A stretch of 51,989 nucleotides of DNA from Pauljensenia sp902373545. Its GTDB lineage: Bacteria; Actinomycetota; Actinomycetes; Actinomycetales; Actinomycetaceae. Below, in pieces: positions 1 to 9,412 of the stretch (the first letter of the stretch is position 1; each line of letters begins with the position of its first letter). Location: contig NZ_JAPWAG010000017.1 in NCBI RefSeq assembly GCF_041432775.1, forward strand, positions 1 through 51,989. Direction: 5' to 3'. Both the position numbers and the translations under genes were made by a program. Under the pieces are notes generated by a model. It was not told the DNA's origin. It worked only from the letters and a program-made list of their open reading frames with translations, and made no database searches.

Positions 1-207
1 TTCAAAGTTTGAAATAGTCGCGAGGGAATTACGTGCGACATTGATAGAGCAGGCCCGGCGGCGCCCCACGGCGCCCGGCGGCAAGCAGGCCCGGCGGCAA
101 GCAGGCCCTCAGGCACCAAGACAGGGTCCCAGAGTCAGAAGGCACCGTGAACCCGGGCGGCTAGTGACTACGGTTAACGCGGCCACGGCCTCGTCGATAG
201 AAGAGTC
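1..207. other. Intergenic region downstream of map
   Basis: No convincing gene. It holds a tandem duplication of a 16-bp unit, GCCCGGCGGCAAGCAG at 73-88 and 89-104, with a related partial copy at 49-63. In related genomes map is followed by infA and the rpsM-rpoA cluster on the same strand, so this stretch probably carries the promoter of that next unit (inference; no clear -35/-10 pair seen). Confidence 0.4.
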
Positions 208-237
208 GGGCCCGGCACTCCACCGAGTACCGGGCCC
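208..237 (-). terminator. Terminator after map
   Basis: Hairpin with 8-bp arms GGGCCCGG (208-215) and CCGGGCCC (230-237), extended by ACTC/GAGT across one mismatch, loop of four bases. It begins 12 bp beyond the map stop and closes the secY-adk-map unit. Confidence 0.75.
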
Positions 238-249
238 TTCCGCTCAGCG

Positions 250-1158
250 TCAGTCGAGCGAGATGGGCGTGACGCCGTAGGGCGACAAGCCAGCCACTCC
301 CCCGTCGCGCGCGGTCAGCACGCTCACGCCGTCAGCCATGATCGCAATCGAATGTTCCCAGTGGGCAGCGTCGCGGCCATCAACCGTGCGCACGGTCCAC
401 TCGTCGTCATCCGTCTGCGAGGCGATGTCGCCGCGCGTGAGCATCGGCTCAACGGCCAGCACCATGCCGGGCTTCAAGCGAGCCTGGATACCGCGAACGT
501 TGTAGTTGAGGACGTCCGGCGGCATGTGCATCCTCGTGCCGATGCCGTGTCCCACGAACTCTTCGACGATGCCGGCCTCCCAGCCGTTGATGAGCGCGTT
601 CTCGGCGACAACCGTCTCGACCGCCTTGCCGACCGCGCTGATGCGCTTGCCGGTCGCGAGGCCAGCCAGCGCCGCCCACAGGGATTCGCGCGTCACAGCG
701 TCGAGCTGACGACGTTCACGCAGCAGGTCCTCGTCCACACCGGCAATCGAACCCGACGCGCGAATACCGGCCGCGAAGTCCTCATCAGAGACGAACTGCT
801 CGCCAACGATCACGCTGAACGCCGCGTCGCCATGCCACTGACGGCCGCCGCGGTCGACGAACGCGCCGCAGTCAAAGGACACGATGTCGCCGGGAGCCAA
901 CTCGTAGTCGCCGGGGATGCCGTGGACGATCACGTCGTTGACCGAGATGCACACCGTCGCCGGGTAGCCGTAGTAGCCCTTGAAGTTGGACGTGGCGCCA
1001 CCGTCGGCGATCGCCTGGGCACTCACCTCGTCCAGCTCGCGGGTTGTCACGCCCGGGCGCACGGCAGCGCGCAGCGACTCGTGGATCGACGCGACGACCA
1101 AGCCAGCCTCGCGCATCCACCGCAGCTGCTCGACGGTCTTGAGCTCGATGTGCGGCAT
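250..1158 (-). CDS. map: Methionine aminopeptidase, type I
   Basis: Cytoplasmic metalloprotease that removes the initiator methionine from new proteins. The pita-bread fold metal ligands are visible in order: Asp in VSFDCGA, Asp in HGDAAF, His in VGHGIGT, Glu in VEPML and Glu in WEHSIAI. At 302 aa it is longer than the minimal 250-aa enzymes, but the N-terminus aligns from the first residues (ELKTVEQLRWMREAG) and an SH3-binding or zinc-finger extension is absent. The ATG lies 3 bp after the adk stop, so it is co-transcribed with secY and adk, a standard actinobacterial arrangement. Confidence 0.95.
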   Translation of the reverse strand: MPHIELKTVEQLRWMREAGLVVASIHESLRAAVRPGVTTRELDEVSAQAIADGGATSNFKGYYGYPATVCISVNDVIVHGIPGDYELAPGDIVSFDCGAFVDRGGRQWHGDAAFSVIVGEQFVSDEDFAAGIRASGSIAGVDEDLLRERRQLDAVTRESLWAALAGLATGKRISAVGKAVETVVAENALINGWEAGIVEEFVGHGIGTRMHMPPDVLNYNVRGIQARLKPGMVLAVEPMLTRGDIASQTDDDEWTVRTVDGRDAAHWEHSIAIMADGVSVLTARDGGVAGLSPYGVTPISLD

Positions 1159-1161
1159 CAG

Positions 1162-1733
1162 TTACTTCGCCACCGAATCCAGGATCGCGAAGATGCGGGC
1201 CGTGACATCGTCGATGCTGCCGCGCCCATCCACGACCTCGAGCATGTCCTGGTCCACGTAGTACGTCGCCACGGGCTCGGTCTGCTGGTGGTAGACCTCG
1301 AGGCGGTGACGCATCACGGGCTCCGTGTCGTCCGTGCGGTGCTGCTCCTGCGCGCGCTTGAGCATACGCTCCACGACCTCGTCCTCATCGACCTGAATCT
1401 CCAGGACAACGTCGATCGACTTGCCCAGGTCCAGGAGCATGTCACGCAGGACGTGCGCCTGCTCCACCGAGCGGGGGTAGCCGTCCAGCAGGAAGCCCTT
1501 GGCCGTGTCGGGCGCAGCCAGACGCGCCTTCACCATGGCGTTCGTGACCGAATCCGGAACGAACTCGCCACGATCCATGTAAGCCTGCGCCTGCTTGCCG
1601 ATCTCCGTACCCTCCGCCATGTTCGCGCGGAAGATGTCGCCCGTCGAAATGGCGGGGATGTCCAGGCGCTCAGCGATGCGCGAGGCCTGGGTGCCCTTGC
1701 CAGCTCCGGGAGGGCCGAGGAGGATGACGACTG

Positions 1734-1737
<4 letters not shown>
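1162..1737 (-). CDS. adk: Adenylate kinase (short-LID form)
   Basis: Converts ATP and AMP to two ADP in the cytoplasm. The P-loop GPPGAGKGTQ is at residues 8-17, the AMP-site STGDIFR follows, and DGYPRS is the Walker-B-like region. At 191 aa the enzyme has the short LID typical of actinobacterial and eukaryotic cytosolic forms: the segment after MLKRAQEQHRTDD lacks the roughly 27-residue zinc-binding insertion of Bacillus enzymes. The start overlaps the secY stop by 4 bp (ATGA), implying translational coupling. Confidence 0.95.
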
Positions 1738-3026
<1,289 letters not shown>

Positions 3027-3081
3027 GGCTTCCTCCTACGGGTGATGGGCAGCGGGGCAAAAGCCCCTAGACTGACTTAGC

Positions 3082-3098
3082 TTACCCGACACGGGTAA
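3082..3098. promoter_or_regulatory. Palindrome in the secY leader
   Basis: Perfect inverted repeat TTACCCG-ACA-CGGGTAA between the predicted -10 box and the secY start. It would form an early 5' leader hairpin, or act as an operator just downstream of the transcription start. Too weak for a terminator (no T tract). Confidence 0.45.
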
Positions 3099-3117
3099 CA
3101 AATGGCGAGATCCAATC

Positions 3118-3148
3118 ATTATAAAGAACGCACTTTCGCGTATTTAAC
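3118..3148 (-). promoter_or_regulatory. Predicted promoter of secY-adk-map
   Basis: A consensus -10 TATAAT is read on the minus strand at 3118-3123, about 90 bp upstream of the secY start, in an AT-rich pocket. A recognisable -35 is poor (around 3142-3148, GTTAAA or TTAAAT). Confidence 0.5.
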
Positions 3149-3246
3149 GAAACACGTCGTGCGCGCAGCCCGCTCCTACAGCGAGTTGCTTTTGCGCGAG
3201 AAGGGCCGCTTGACACCCCTCGTCAGCGCGTTGAGGGCAAAGATAA

Positions 3247-3276
3247 CGGGGGTGGTCCCTCACAGGACCACCCCCG
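3247..3276 (-). terminator. Terminator after rplO
   Basis: Twelve-base-pair perfect stem, arms at 3247-3258 and 3265-3276 with a six-base loop (CTCACA), starting 7 bp after the rplO stop. It ends the S10/spc transcription unit before secY. Confidence 0.85.
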
Positions 3277-3282
3277 TTCACC

Positions 3283-3747
3283 TCAGCGGGCCGAAATGGA
3301 CCCGCCAGCGGCAGTGATCTTTGCCTCGGCGGAGGACGACCAGGAGTCGACCTCGACCTCGAGCTTGACGCTCAGTTCGCCGGTACCGAGCACCTTGACG
3401 GGCGCGGAGTCGCGAACGGCGTGCTTGGCGATGAGATCCTCAACCGTGACCTTGCCGCCCTCGGGGAAGAGCTCCCCGAGCTTGCCAACGTTCACGACCT
3501 GGTACTCAACGCGGAAGGGGTTCTTGAAGCCGCGAAGCTTCGGCAGACGCATGTGGATCGGCATCTGGCCACCCTCGAAGCCGGCAGCAACCTGGTAACG
3601 GGCCTTGGTGCCCTTGGTGCCACGGCCAGCGGTCTTACCCTTAGAACCCTCACCGCGACCCACGCGGGTCTTGGCGGTCTTGGCTCCGGGGGCAGGACGC
3701 AGGTGGTGCAGCTTAACGATCTGCGTCTTCTTCGTGGAGTCCGCCAT
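3283..3747 (-). CDS. rplO: 50S ribosomal protein L15
   Basis: Large-subunit assembly protein that contacts 23S rRNA. The glycine-rich, basic N-terminal extension (GRGEGSKGKTAGRGTKG) and the globular C-terminus are both present; 154 aa is the usual actinobacterial size. It is the last gene of the cluster, directly after rpmD (2-bp gap) and before a strong hairpin. Confidence 0.97.
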   Translation of the reverse strand: MADSTKKTQIVKLHHLRPAPGAKTAKTRVGRGEGSKGKTAGRGTKGTKARYQVAAGFEGGQMPIHMRLPKLRGFKNPFRVEYQVVNVGKLGELFPEGGKVTVEDLIAKHAVRDSAPVKVLGTGELSVKLEVEVDSWSSSAEAKITAAGGSISAR

Positions 3748-3749
3748 TG

Positions 3750-3935
3750 TCAGTCGACCTCCTCAGCGGTCACCAGGTGACGCACGGTGCGAACGGCGCC
3801 CAGAACGGCATCCGTCTGCTCACGCACGACACTCTGGCCGATCTTGCGCAGCCCGAGGGTGCGCAGCGTGTCCTTCATGTTCTGCTTCGCGTGAGCAGAG
3901 GACTTGACCTGCGTGATCTTGATGTTCTTCGCCAT
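3750..3935 (-). CDS. rpmD: 50S ribosomal protein L30
   Basis: Small bacterial-type L30 of 61 aa (KITQVKSSAHAKQNMKDTLR motif region), which completes the large subunit near L2 and L15 in the ribosomal gene order. The ATG at 3935 shares its A with the rpsE stop (TGATG), so I prefer it to the in-frame GTG one codon upstream. Confidence 0.95.
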   Translation of the reverse strand: MAKNIKITQVKSSAHAKQNMKDTLRTLGLRKIGQSVVREQTDAVLGAVRTVRHLVTAEEVD

Positions 3936-4624
3936 CACTTAGCCTCCCCTGCAGCGGCCTTGTCGGCCTCGGCGGCCTCGGCAGCCGCGCGCTTCTCGGC
4001 CTCGCCCTCTGCGCGAGCGCGCAGCATGGACGCGGGAGCAACGCGCTCGAGGGGCAGGCCGCGACGAGCGGCGACAGCCTCGGGCTGCTCGAGCTGCTTA
4101 AGTGCGTCAACCGTCGCGTGGACGATGTTGATCGCGTTGGACGAGCCCAGCGACTTGGTGAGCACGTCGTGGACGCCCGCGGCCTCCAGGACGGCGCGCA
4201 CCGGGCCACCGGCGATAACGCCGGTACCGGGGGCGGCCGGACGGAGCAGGACGATACCGGCGGTATCGCGGCCCTGCACCACGTGCGTGATCGTGCGGCG
4301 GATCATCGGGACGCGGAAGAAGTTCTTCTTCGCCTCCTCGACGCCCTTGGAAATGGCCTGGGGAACTTCCTTGGCCTTTCCGTAGCCGACGCCCACCGTG
4401 CCTTCGCCGTCACCCACGACAACCAGGGCGGTGAAGGAGAAACGACGTCCACCCTTCACGACCTTGGAGACGCGGTTGATGGTAACGACGCGCTCGATGT
4501 ACTCGTTCTTGTTCTCGTTGTTCCGGCGGTTATCGCGATCGTTGCCGCGGCCGGAGCGGCGCTCACGGCGATCGTTGTTCTCGCCCGCGCCCGAACCGTT
4601 CCTGTCTCGCTGCTGTGCAGCCAT
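3935..4624 (-). CDS. rpsE: 30S ribosomal protein S5
   Basis: Small-subunit protein needed for decoding fidelity. The S5 double-stranded-RNA-binding domain starts at about residue 39 (EYIERVVTINRVSKVVKGGRR) and the C-terminal domain has the usual GVHDVLTKSLGSSN segment. The first 38 residues are an Asn/Arg/Asp-rich, probably disordered extension, and the C-terminus ends in an Ala/Glu-rich tail; both occur in other actinobacteria. The ATG at 4624 is preceded by a purine-rich AAAGAAAGAGAGA, so the longer open frame upstream is not needed. Confidence 0.95.
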   Translation of the reverse strand: MAAQQRDRNGSGAGENNDRRERRSGRGNDRDNRRNNENKNEYIERVVTINRVSKVVKGGRRFSFTALVVVGDGEGTVGVGYGKAKEVPQAISKGVEEAKKNFFRVPMIRRTITHVVQGRDTAGIVLLRPAAPGTGVIAGGPVRAVLEAAGVHDVLTKSLGSSNAINIVHATVDALKQLEQPEAVAARRGLPLERVAPASMLRARAEGEAEKRAAAEAAEADKAAAGEAK

Positions 4625-4652
4625 CAGATGATCTCTCTTTCTTTCGGCTCGT

Positions 4653-5024
4653 TCACAGCTCGAGTCCGCCCTCACGGGCGGCCTCGGCAACGGCCGCAAC
4701 GCGACCTGCGTACTTGTTACCACCGCGGTCGAACACGACAGCGGAGATACCGGCAGCCTTCGCACGCTCGGCGATCAGAGCGCCAACCTTGCGAGCCTTG
4801 TCGGTCTTCGTACCCTCGGCACCAGCGAGCTCGGCCTCGATGTCGGAGGCCGACACCAGGGTGTGGCCGACCGTATCGTCGATGACCTGAGCCACCATGT
4901 GGCGGTTCGAACGGGTGACGACCAGACGGGGACGCTCGGGCGTGCCGTTGATCTTCTTGCGGAGGCGGAGGTGACGGCGCTTGCGAGCGACGAACTTGCC
5001 CTTGCCCTTGATCGAGTAAGCCAT
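4653..5024 (-). CDS. rplR: 50S ribosomal protein L18
   Basis: Binds 5S rRNA and, with L5 and L25, mounts it on the large subunit. 123 aa with the basic N-terminus (GKGKFVARKRRHLRLRKKI) and the VVTRSNRHMVAQVIDD core. The ATG shares its A with the rplF stop, which decides this start over the upstream GTG. Confidence 0.96.
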   Translation of the reverse strand: MAYSIKGKGKFVARKRRHLRLRKKINGTPERPRLVVTRSNRHMVAQVIDDTVGHTLVSASDIEAELAGAEGTKTDKARKVGALIAERAKAAGISAVVFDRGGNKYAGRVAAVAEAAREGGLEL

Positions 5025-5566
5025 CACTTACCAGCCTTTCCGACCTTGCGACGGATGGTCTCGCCCACGTAGTGGATGCCCTTGCCCTTGTAGGGCTCCG
5101 GCTTCTTCAGCTTGCGGATGCGAGCAGCAGTCTCACCGACGAGCTGCTTGTCGATACCCGACACCGAGAACAGCGTCTGGGACTTCGGCGCAATCGTGAA
5201 CTCGATGCCCTCGGGCGGGGTGATGGTGATCGTGTGGGAGAAGCCCAGGGAGAACTCAAGGTCCTTGCCCTTGGCAACCACGCGGTAACCGGTACCCGTG
5301 ATCTCGAGATCCTTCTTGTAGCCCTCAGTCACACCAACGATCATGTTGGCGATCAGGGTGCGGGACAGTCCGTGGAGCGAACGCGAGGTGCGCTCGTCGT
5401 TCGGACGCTCGACGATAACCTGGCCGTCCTCGATCTTCGCGGTGATCGGCTCGGCGACAACGTGGGAGAGGGTGCCCTTGGGGCCCTTCACGGTCACGTT
5501 CTGGCCGTCGATCACGACGTCGACGCCGGCGGGGATAGCGATGGGGTTCCTACCAATTCGCGACAT
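5024..5566 (-). CDS. rplF: 50S ribosomal protein L6
   Basis: Large-subunit protein at the base of the L7/L12 stalk near the sarcin-ricin loop. 180 aa with two L6 repeats; the C-terminal signature (PEPYKGKGIHYVGE) is intact. It lies 15 bp after rpsH and overlaps rplR by one base. Confidence 0.97.
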   Translation of the reverse strand: MSRIGRNPIAIPAGVDVVIDGQNVTVKGPKGTLSHVVAEPITAKIEDGQVIVERPNDERTSRSLHGLSRTLIANMIVGVTEGYKKDLEITGTGYRVVAKGKDLEFSLGFSHTITITPPEGIEFTIAPKSQTLFSVSGIDKQLVGETAARIRKLKKPEPYKGKGIHYVGETIRRKVGKAGK

Positions 5567-5581
5567 TGTTCAGCCTCCTCA

Positions 5582-5980
5582 TCACCAGATGTAGGCGAGG
5601 ACTTCCCCACCCACACCCTTCTCGGCTGCCTGGCGGTCGGTGAGCAGGCCGGAGGACGTGGACAGGATCGCCACGCCGAGGCCGCCGCGGACCTTGGGCA
5701 GGTTGGTGGACTTGGCGTACACGCGCAGACCGGGCTTGGACACGCGCTTGAGCCCCTGGATCGCAGCCTCACGGTGCGAGCCGTACTTCAGGTTGATCGT
5801 CAGGGTCTTGCCCACGCGGGCATCCTCGACGGTGGTCGAGGCAATGTAGCCTTCCTCGACCAGGATGTTCGCAATCGCGTTCTTGAGCTTCGAGTACGGC
5901 ATGGAAACCGCATCGTGGTGCGCACGATTCGCGTTGCGCAGACGCGTCAGCATGTCTGCAATCGGGTCTGTCATTGTCAT
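5582..5980 (-). CDS. rpsH: 30S ribosomal protein S8
   Basis: Primary 16S rRNA-binding protein of the central domain; in many bacteria it represses its own operon. 132 aa beginning TDPIADMLTRLRNANRA, with the C-terminal STSSGLLTDRQAAEKGVGGE signature. An alternative ATG two codons downstream is possible. Confidence 0.96.
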   Translation of the reverse strand: MTMTDPIADMLTRLRNANRAHHDAVSMPYSKLKNAIANILVEEGYIASTTVEDARVGKTLTINLKYGSHREAAIQGLKRVSKPGLRVYAKSTNLPKVRGGLGVAILSTSSGLLTDRQAAEKGVGGEVLAYIW

Positions 5981-6042
5981 GGGGGTTTATTCCCCTTCCT
6001 CGTCGCGGTTTCTCCGGTTACCCGGGACCTGCGACGTTCGTT

Positions 6043-6228
6043 TTACCAGCTGCTCTTGGTGACACCGGGGAGTTCGCCGCGGTGGGCGAGCTCGCGCAGG
6101 CACACGCGGCACAGTCCGAACTTGCGGTACACCGAGTGCGGACGACCGCAACGGTTGCACCGGGTGTAGGCACGCACGCCGAACTTCGGCTTGCGGGCAG
6201 CCTTGACCTTCAGGGATGTCTTGGCCAT
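6043..6228 (-). CDS. rpsN: 30S ribosomal protein S14, type Z (zinc-binding)
   Basis: The short 61-aa, zinc-dependent form of S14. The four zinc cysteines are Cys24, Cys27, Cys40 and Cys43. Actinobacteria often carry a second, cysteine-free S14 elsewhere, under zinc-responsive control; this is the zinc-replete copy. It lies 3 bp after rplE. Confidence 0.97.
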   Translation of the reverse strand: MAKTSLKVKAARKPKFGVRAYTRCNRCGRPHSVYRKFGLCRVCLRELAHRGELPGVTKSSW

Positions 6229-6231
6229 GGG

Positions 6232-6777
6232 TCAGTCCTCCTTGAACGGGAAGCCGAGGTGACGGAGAAGGGCGCGACCCTCTTCGTCGGTGGTGGCCGA
6301 GGTGACAACCGTGATGTCCATGCCGCGCACTCGGTCGATCGAGTCCTGGTCGATCTCGTGGAACATCGACTGCTCCGTGAGACCGAAGGTGTAGTTGCCG
6401 TGACCATCGAACTGCTTGGAGGACAGTCCGCGGAAGTCACGGATACGGGGAAGCGCCGTCGAGAGGAGGCGGTCCAGGAACTCCCACATGCGGTCGCCGC
6501 GAAGCGTGACGTGCGCACCGATCGCCTGGCCCTCGCGCAGCTTGAACTGCGCGATGGACTTCTTGGCGCGGGTGGTCACGGGCTTCTGGCCGGTGATCGC
6601 GGTAAGGTCGCGGATAGCGCCCTCGAGTGCCTTCGAGTCGCGAGCGGCCTCGCCGACACCCATGTTGACGACAATCTTCGTCAGTCCGCCGACCTGCATG
6701 ACGTTCTCGTGCTTGAACTCAGCACGGAGCGCCTCGCGGATCTCGGAGTTGTACTTTTCCTTCAGACGCGGGGCCAT
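6232..6777 (-). CDS. rplE: 50S ribosomal protein L5
   Basis: Binds 5S rRNA and forms the B1b bridge with the small subunit. 181 aa, slightly long at the N-terminus (APRLKEKYNSEIREALRAEF), with the KIVVNMGVGEA signature at about residue 33. Two bases separate it from rplX. Confidence 0.97.
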   Translation of the reverse strand: MAPRLKEKYNSEIREALRAEFKHENVMQVGGLTKIVVNMGVGEAARDSKALEGAIRDLTAITGQKPVTTRAKKSIAQFKLREGQAIGAHVTLRGDRMWEFLDRLLSTALPRIRDFRGLSSKQFDGHGNYTFGLTEQSMFHEIDQDSIDRVRGMDITVVTSATTDEEGRALLRHLGFPFKED

Positions 6778-6779
6778 GC

Positions 6780-7211
6780 TCAGATCTCCTTGCCCTGCTC
6801 AACGCCGCGCTTCGCGCCACCACGAGCCACGCGGACTCGGACGGTGCGGGTGCGGCCGCCGCGCTCAACGGTGTCCTCGCGGAAACCGACGCGGACGCGC
6901 TTCTTGGTCTCGGGGTCGACCAGAGCGACCTTGGACAGCGAGATGGGGGCCTCGATGGTCTCGATGCCGCCAGCGCTACCCTGCTGGCCCTGGCGCACGT
7001 GGCGCGTCTTGAGGTTGATGCCCTCGACGAGGACCTTGCCCTCGGCCGGGAACACCTGGATGACGCGGCCCTGCTTGCCCTTATCGCCGGGCTTCAAGGG
7101 CTCGAGGCCCTCCTCGGCGCGGCGGGCGTTGCGCTTGGCCAGCGCCTTCTCGTCGGACGTACGTCCGCGAACGACCTCGACGAGGTCATTCTTACGAATC
7201 TTGGCTGCCAT
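6780..7211 (-). CDS. rplX: 50S ribosomal protein L24 with an internal insertion
   Basis: Initiator protein of large-subunit assembly, with an N-terminal KOW/SH3-like fold. At 143 aa it is longer than the usual 100-120. The extra length sits inside the KOW domain at about residues 18-42 (SDEKALAKRNARRAEEGLEP), between the first strand VEVVRGRT and the continuing GKQGRVIQVFPAEGKVLVEG. The insertion is charged and helix-like. The frame and the GKQGRVIQV-onward core are intact, so it is functional; whether the insertion is general in this family needs an alignment. Confidence 0.95.
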   Translation of the reverse strand: MAAKIRKNDLVEVVRGRTSDEKALAKRNARRAEEGLEPLKPGDKGKQGRVIQVFPAEGKVLVEGINLKTRHVRQGQQGSAGGIETIEAPISLSKVALVDPETKKRVRVGFREDTVERGGRTRTVRVRVARGGAKRGVEQGKEI

Positions 7212-7214
7212 GGA

Positions 7215-7583
7215 TCAGATCACCTCCGGAGCGAGGGAGACGATACGCATGAACTTCTTGTCGCGCAGCTCGCGGCCCACGGGGCCGAAGATACGCGTGC
7301 CACGCGGCTCGCCATTGTTGTTGATGATGACGGCCGCATTCTCGTCGAAACGAATGTAGGAACCGTCGGGGCGGCGGGTTTCCTTACGCGTGCGAACGAT
7401 CACTGCCTTGACGACTTCGCCCTTCTTGACGTTGCCGCCGGGGATGGCGTCCTTCACGGTGGCGACGATCGTGTCGCCGATACCCGCGTAGCGCCGACCC
7501 GAGCCACCGAGAACACGGATGGTCAGGATCTCCTTGGCCCCTGTGTTGTCGGCGACCTTCAGTCGCGACTCCTGCTGGATCAT
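7215..7583 (-). CDS. rplN: 50S ribosomal protein L14
   Basis: Highly conserved 23S rRNA-binding protein at the subunit interface; 122 aa, starting MIQQESRLKVADNTGAKEI and including the GRRYAGIGD and FDENAAVIIN motifs. An 88-bp gap separates it from rpsQ, larger than the other gaps in this cluster. Confidence 0.97.
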   Translation of the reverse strand: MIQQESRLKVADNTGAKEILTIRVLGGSGRRYAGIGDTIVATVKDAIPGGNVKKGEVVKAVIVRTRKETRRPDGSYIRFDENAAVIINNNGEPRGTRIFGPVGRELRDKKFMRIVSLAPEVI

Positions 7584-7671
7584 TTTCTATTGACTCCTGT
7601 CGTCGTGCCGGTTCTCTCCCGGTTTGTACCGGTCGAGCCTTGCCGAACGGATTTCGGTCTGTGAGCGAAGG

Positions 7672-7947
7672 TCACTTCGCCTTTTCGAGGATCTCCACAA
7701 CGCGCCAGCGCTTGGTGGCCGACAGCGGGCGGGTCTCCATGATGAGGACGAGATCGCCGACGCCGCACTCGTTGTGCTCGTCGTGAACCTTGACCTTCTT
7801 GTTCTTGCGCATGACCTTGCCGTAGAGGGCGTGCTTGACGCGGTCCTCGATCTGGACGACAACGGTCTTGTCCATCTTGTCGCTGACGACGTAGCCGCGA
7901 CGGACCTTACGCTCGTTACGAGCGGTGGTTTCTGCCATCAGGCTCAC
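7672..7947 (-). CDS. rpsQ: 30S ribosomal protein S17
   Basis: Primary 16S rRNA-binding OB-fold protein. 91 aa from a GTG that overlaps the rpmC stop (GTGA); an ATG three codons later gives MAETTARNERK, which is also possible. Core motif GYVVSDKMDKTVVVQIE is intact. Confidence 0.95.
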   Translation of the reverse strand: MSLMAETTARNERKVRRGYVVSDKMDKTVVVQIEDRVKHALYGKVMRKNKKVKVHDEHNECGVGDLVLIMETRPLSATKRWRVVEILEKAK

Positions 7948-8177
7948 TCCTCAGTGCTCGGGGCGGTGCGGTAGCCAAGCTCCCGCTCACGCGCGATGGT
8001 GTAGATCCGGGCAATGTCGCGGCGCACGGTCTTCATGCGACCGTGATCCTCGAGGTTGCCAACGGCCTGCGCGAAACGCAGGTTGAACAGCTCGGCCTTG
8101 GCCTTCTCCAGCTCCTTGGAGAGCTGAGCGTTGTCCATGGCGTCGAGCGCCTCGGTGGTCAGACCCTTATCTGCCAT
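7944..8177 (-). CDS. rpmC: 50S ribosomal protein L29
   Basis: Small all-helical protein near the nascent-chain tunnel exit. 77 aa with the family core KAELFNLRFAQAVGNLED and RRDIARIYTIARERE. It overlaps rplP at its start and rpsQ at its stop. Confidence 0.96.
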   Translation of the reverse strand: MADKGLTTEALDAMDNAQLSKELEKAKAELFNLRFAQAVGNLEDHGRMKTVRRDIARIYTIARERELGYRTAPSTEE

Positions 8178-8596
8178 CAGATGTCACCACCCTCTCGGAC
8201 CACGAAACGGGTCTTGATAGGAAGCTTGTGCTGGGCACGGCTGAGGGCCTCGCGAGCGAGCTCCTCGGGGACGCCTGCCAGCTCGAACATGACACGTCCG
8301 GGCTTGACGGGGGCAACCCACCACTCCGGAGCACCCTTACCGGAACCCATTCGGGTTTCGGCGGGCTTCTTGGTCAGCGGGCGGTCCGGGAAGATGTTGA
8401 TCCAGACCTTACCGCCACGCTTAATGTGACGGGTCACGGCAATACGAGCCGCCTCAATCTGACGGTTGGTGATGTACGCAGCCTCGAGCGCCTGGATGCC
8501 GTAGTCGCCGAACGCCAGTTCGGTGCCACCGGAGGCGAAGCCAGTGCGGTGAGGACGGTGCTGCTTGCGGTACTTAGTCCGACGGGGAATGAGCAT
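8177..8596 (-). CDS. rplP: 50S ribosomal protein L16
   Basis: Positions the aminoacyl-tRNA in the large-subunit A site. 139 aa with MLIPRRTKYRKQHR at the start and the MGSGKGAPEWWVAPVKPGR signature. Five bases after the rpsC stop. Confidence 0.97.
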   Translation of the reverse strand: MLIPRRTKYRKQHRPHRTGFASGGTELAFGDYGIQALEAAYITNRQIEAARIAVTRHIKRGGKVWINIFPDRPLTKKPAETRMGSGKGAPEWWVAPVKPGRVMFELAGVPEELAREALSRAQHKLPIKTRFVVREGGDI

Positions 8597-8601
8597 TGGG
8601 C

Positions 8602-9411
8602 TCAGGCCTCCGATCCGGTCGTGGGCGCAGCGGCCTCGGAGGCGGTTGCCTCACGGGGAGCCTGCTGCGCGGCGGTCTCCTGGTTGGGGCGTCCACCGCG
8701 GCGGGGGCCACGGCGACCGTCGCGACGGCCGCCACGCTGGGCCTGCTCGGCCTGCTGGCGAGCGAACTCGCGCTCGGTGATGTCGCCCTTGTAGATCCAC
8801 ACCTTGACGCCGATGCGACCGAAGGTCGTGCGGGCCTCGTGGAATCCGTAGTCGATGTTCGCGCGCAGGGTGTGCAGCGGCACGCGACCCTCGCGGTAGA
8901 ACTCGGAGCGGGACATTTCAGCGCCACCCAGACGGCCGGACACCTGGACACGAATGCCCTTGGCGCCAGCGCGCTGCGCGGACTGGATGCCCTTACGCAT
9001 CGCACGACGGAAGGACACGCGGGCAGCGAGCTGCTCGGCGATGCCCTGCGCAACGAGCTGCGCTTCGAGGTCGGGGTTCTTGACCTCGAGGATGTTCAGC
9101 TGAACCTGCTTGCCCGTCAGCTTCTCGAGCTGAACGCGCAGGCGGTCGGCCTCGGCACCACGGCGACCGATGACGATGCCCGGACGAGCGGTGTGCAGGT
9201 CGACGCGAACGCGGTCACGCGTGCGCTCGATGCTCACCTCGGCGATGCCGGCGCGCTCGAGGTTGTCGGTCAGGAACTTGCGGATCGCGACATCTTCGGC
9301 CACGTAATCCGCGTAGCGCTGTCCCTTGGTGGTGGAGTCGGAGAACCAGCGAGACCGGTGGTCAGTGGTGATTCCCAGACGGAACCCGCGGGGGTTGACC
9401 TTCTGACCCAT
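8602..9411 (-). CDS. rpsC: 30S ribosomal protein S3
   Basis: Small-subunit protein with an N-terminal KH domain (type II) that lines the mRNA entry tunnel. The ATG giving MGQKVNPRGFRLG is the family start; the open frame continues 32 codons upstream into rplV and is not used. 269 aa, with a C-terminal Arg/Gly-rich then Ala/Thr/Glu tail of about 50 residues (starting near RGGRRDGRRGPRRGG), a common actinobacterial extension. Confidence 0.96.
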   Translation of the reverse strand: MGQKVNPRGFRLGITTDHRSRWFSDSTTKGQRYADYVAEDVAIRKFLTDNLERAGIAEVSIERTRDRVRVDLHTARPGIVIGRRGAEADRLRVQLEKLTGKQVQLNILEVKNPDLEAQLVAQGIAEQLAARVSFRRAMRKGIQSAQRAGAKGIRVQVSGRLGGAEMSRSEFYREGRVPLHTLRANIDYGFHEARTTFGRIGVKVWIYKGDITEREFARQQAEQAQRGGRRDGRRGPRRGGRPNQETAAQQAPREATASEAAAPTTGSEA

Positions 9412-9412
9412 A

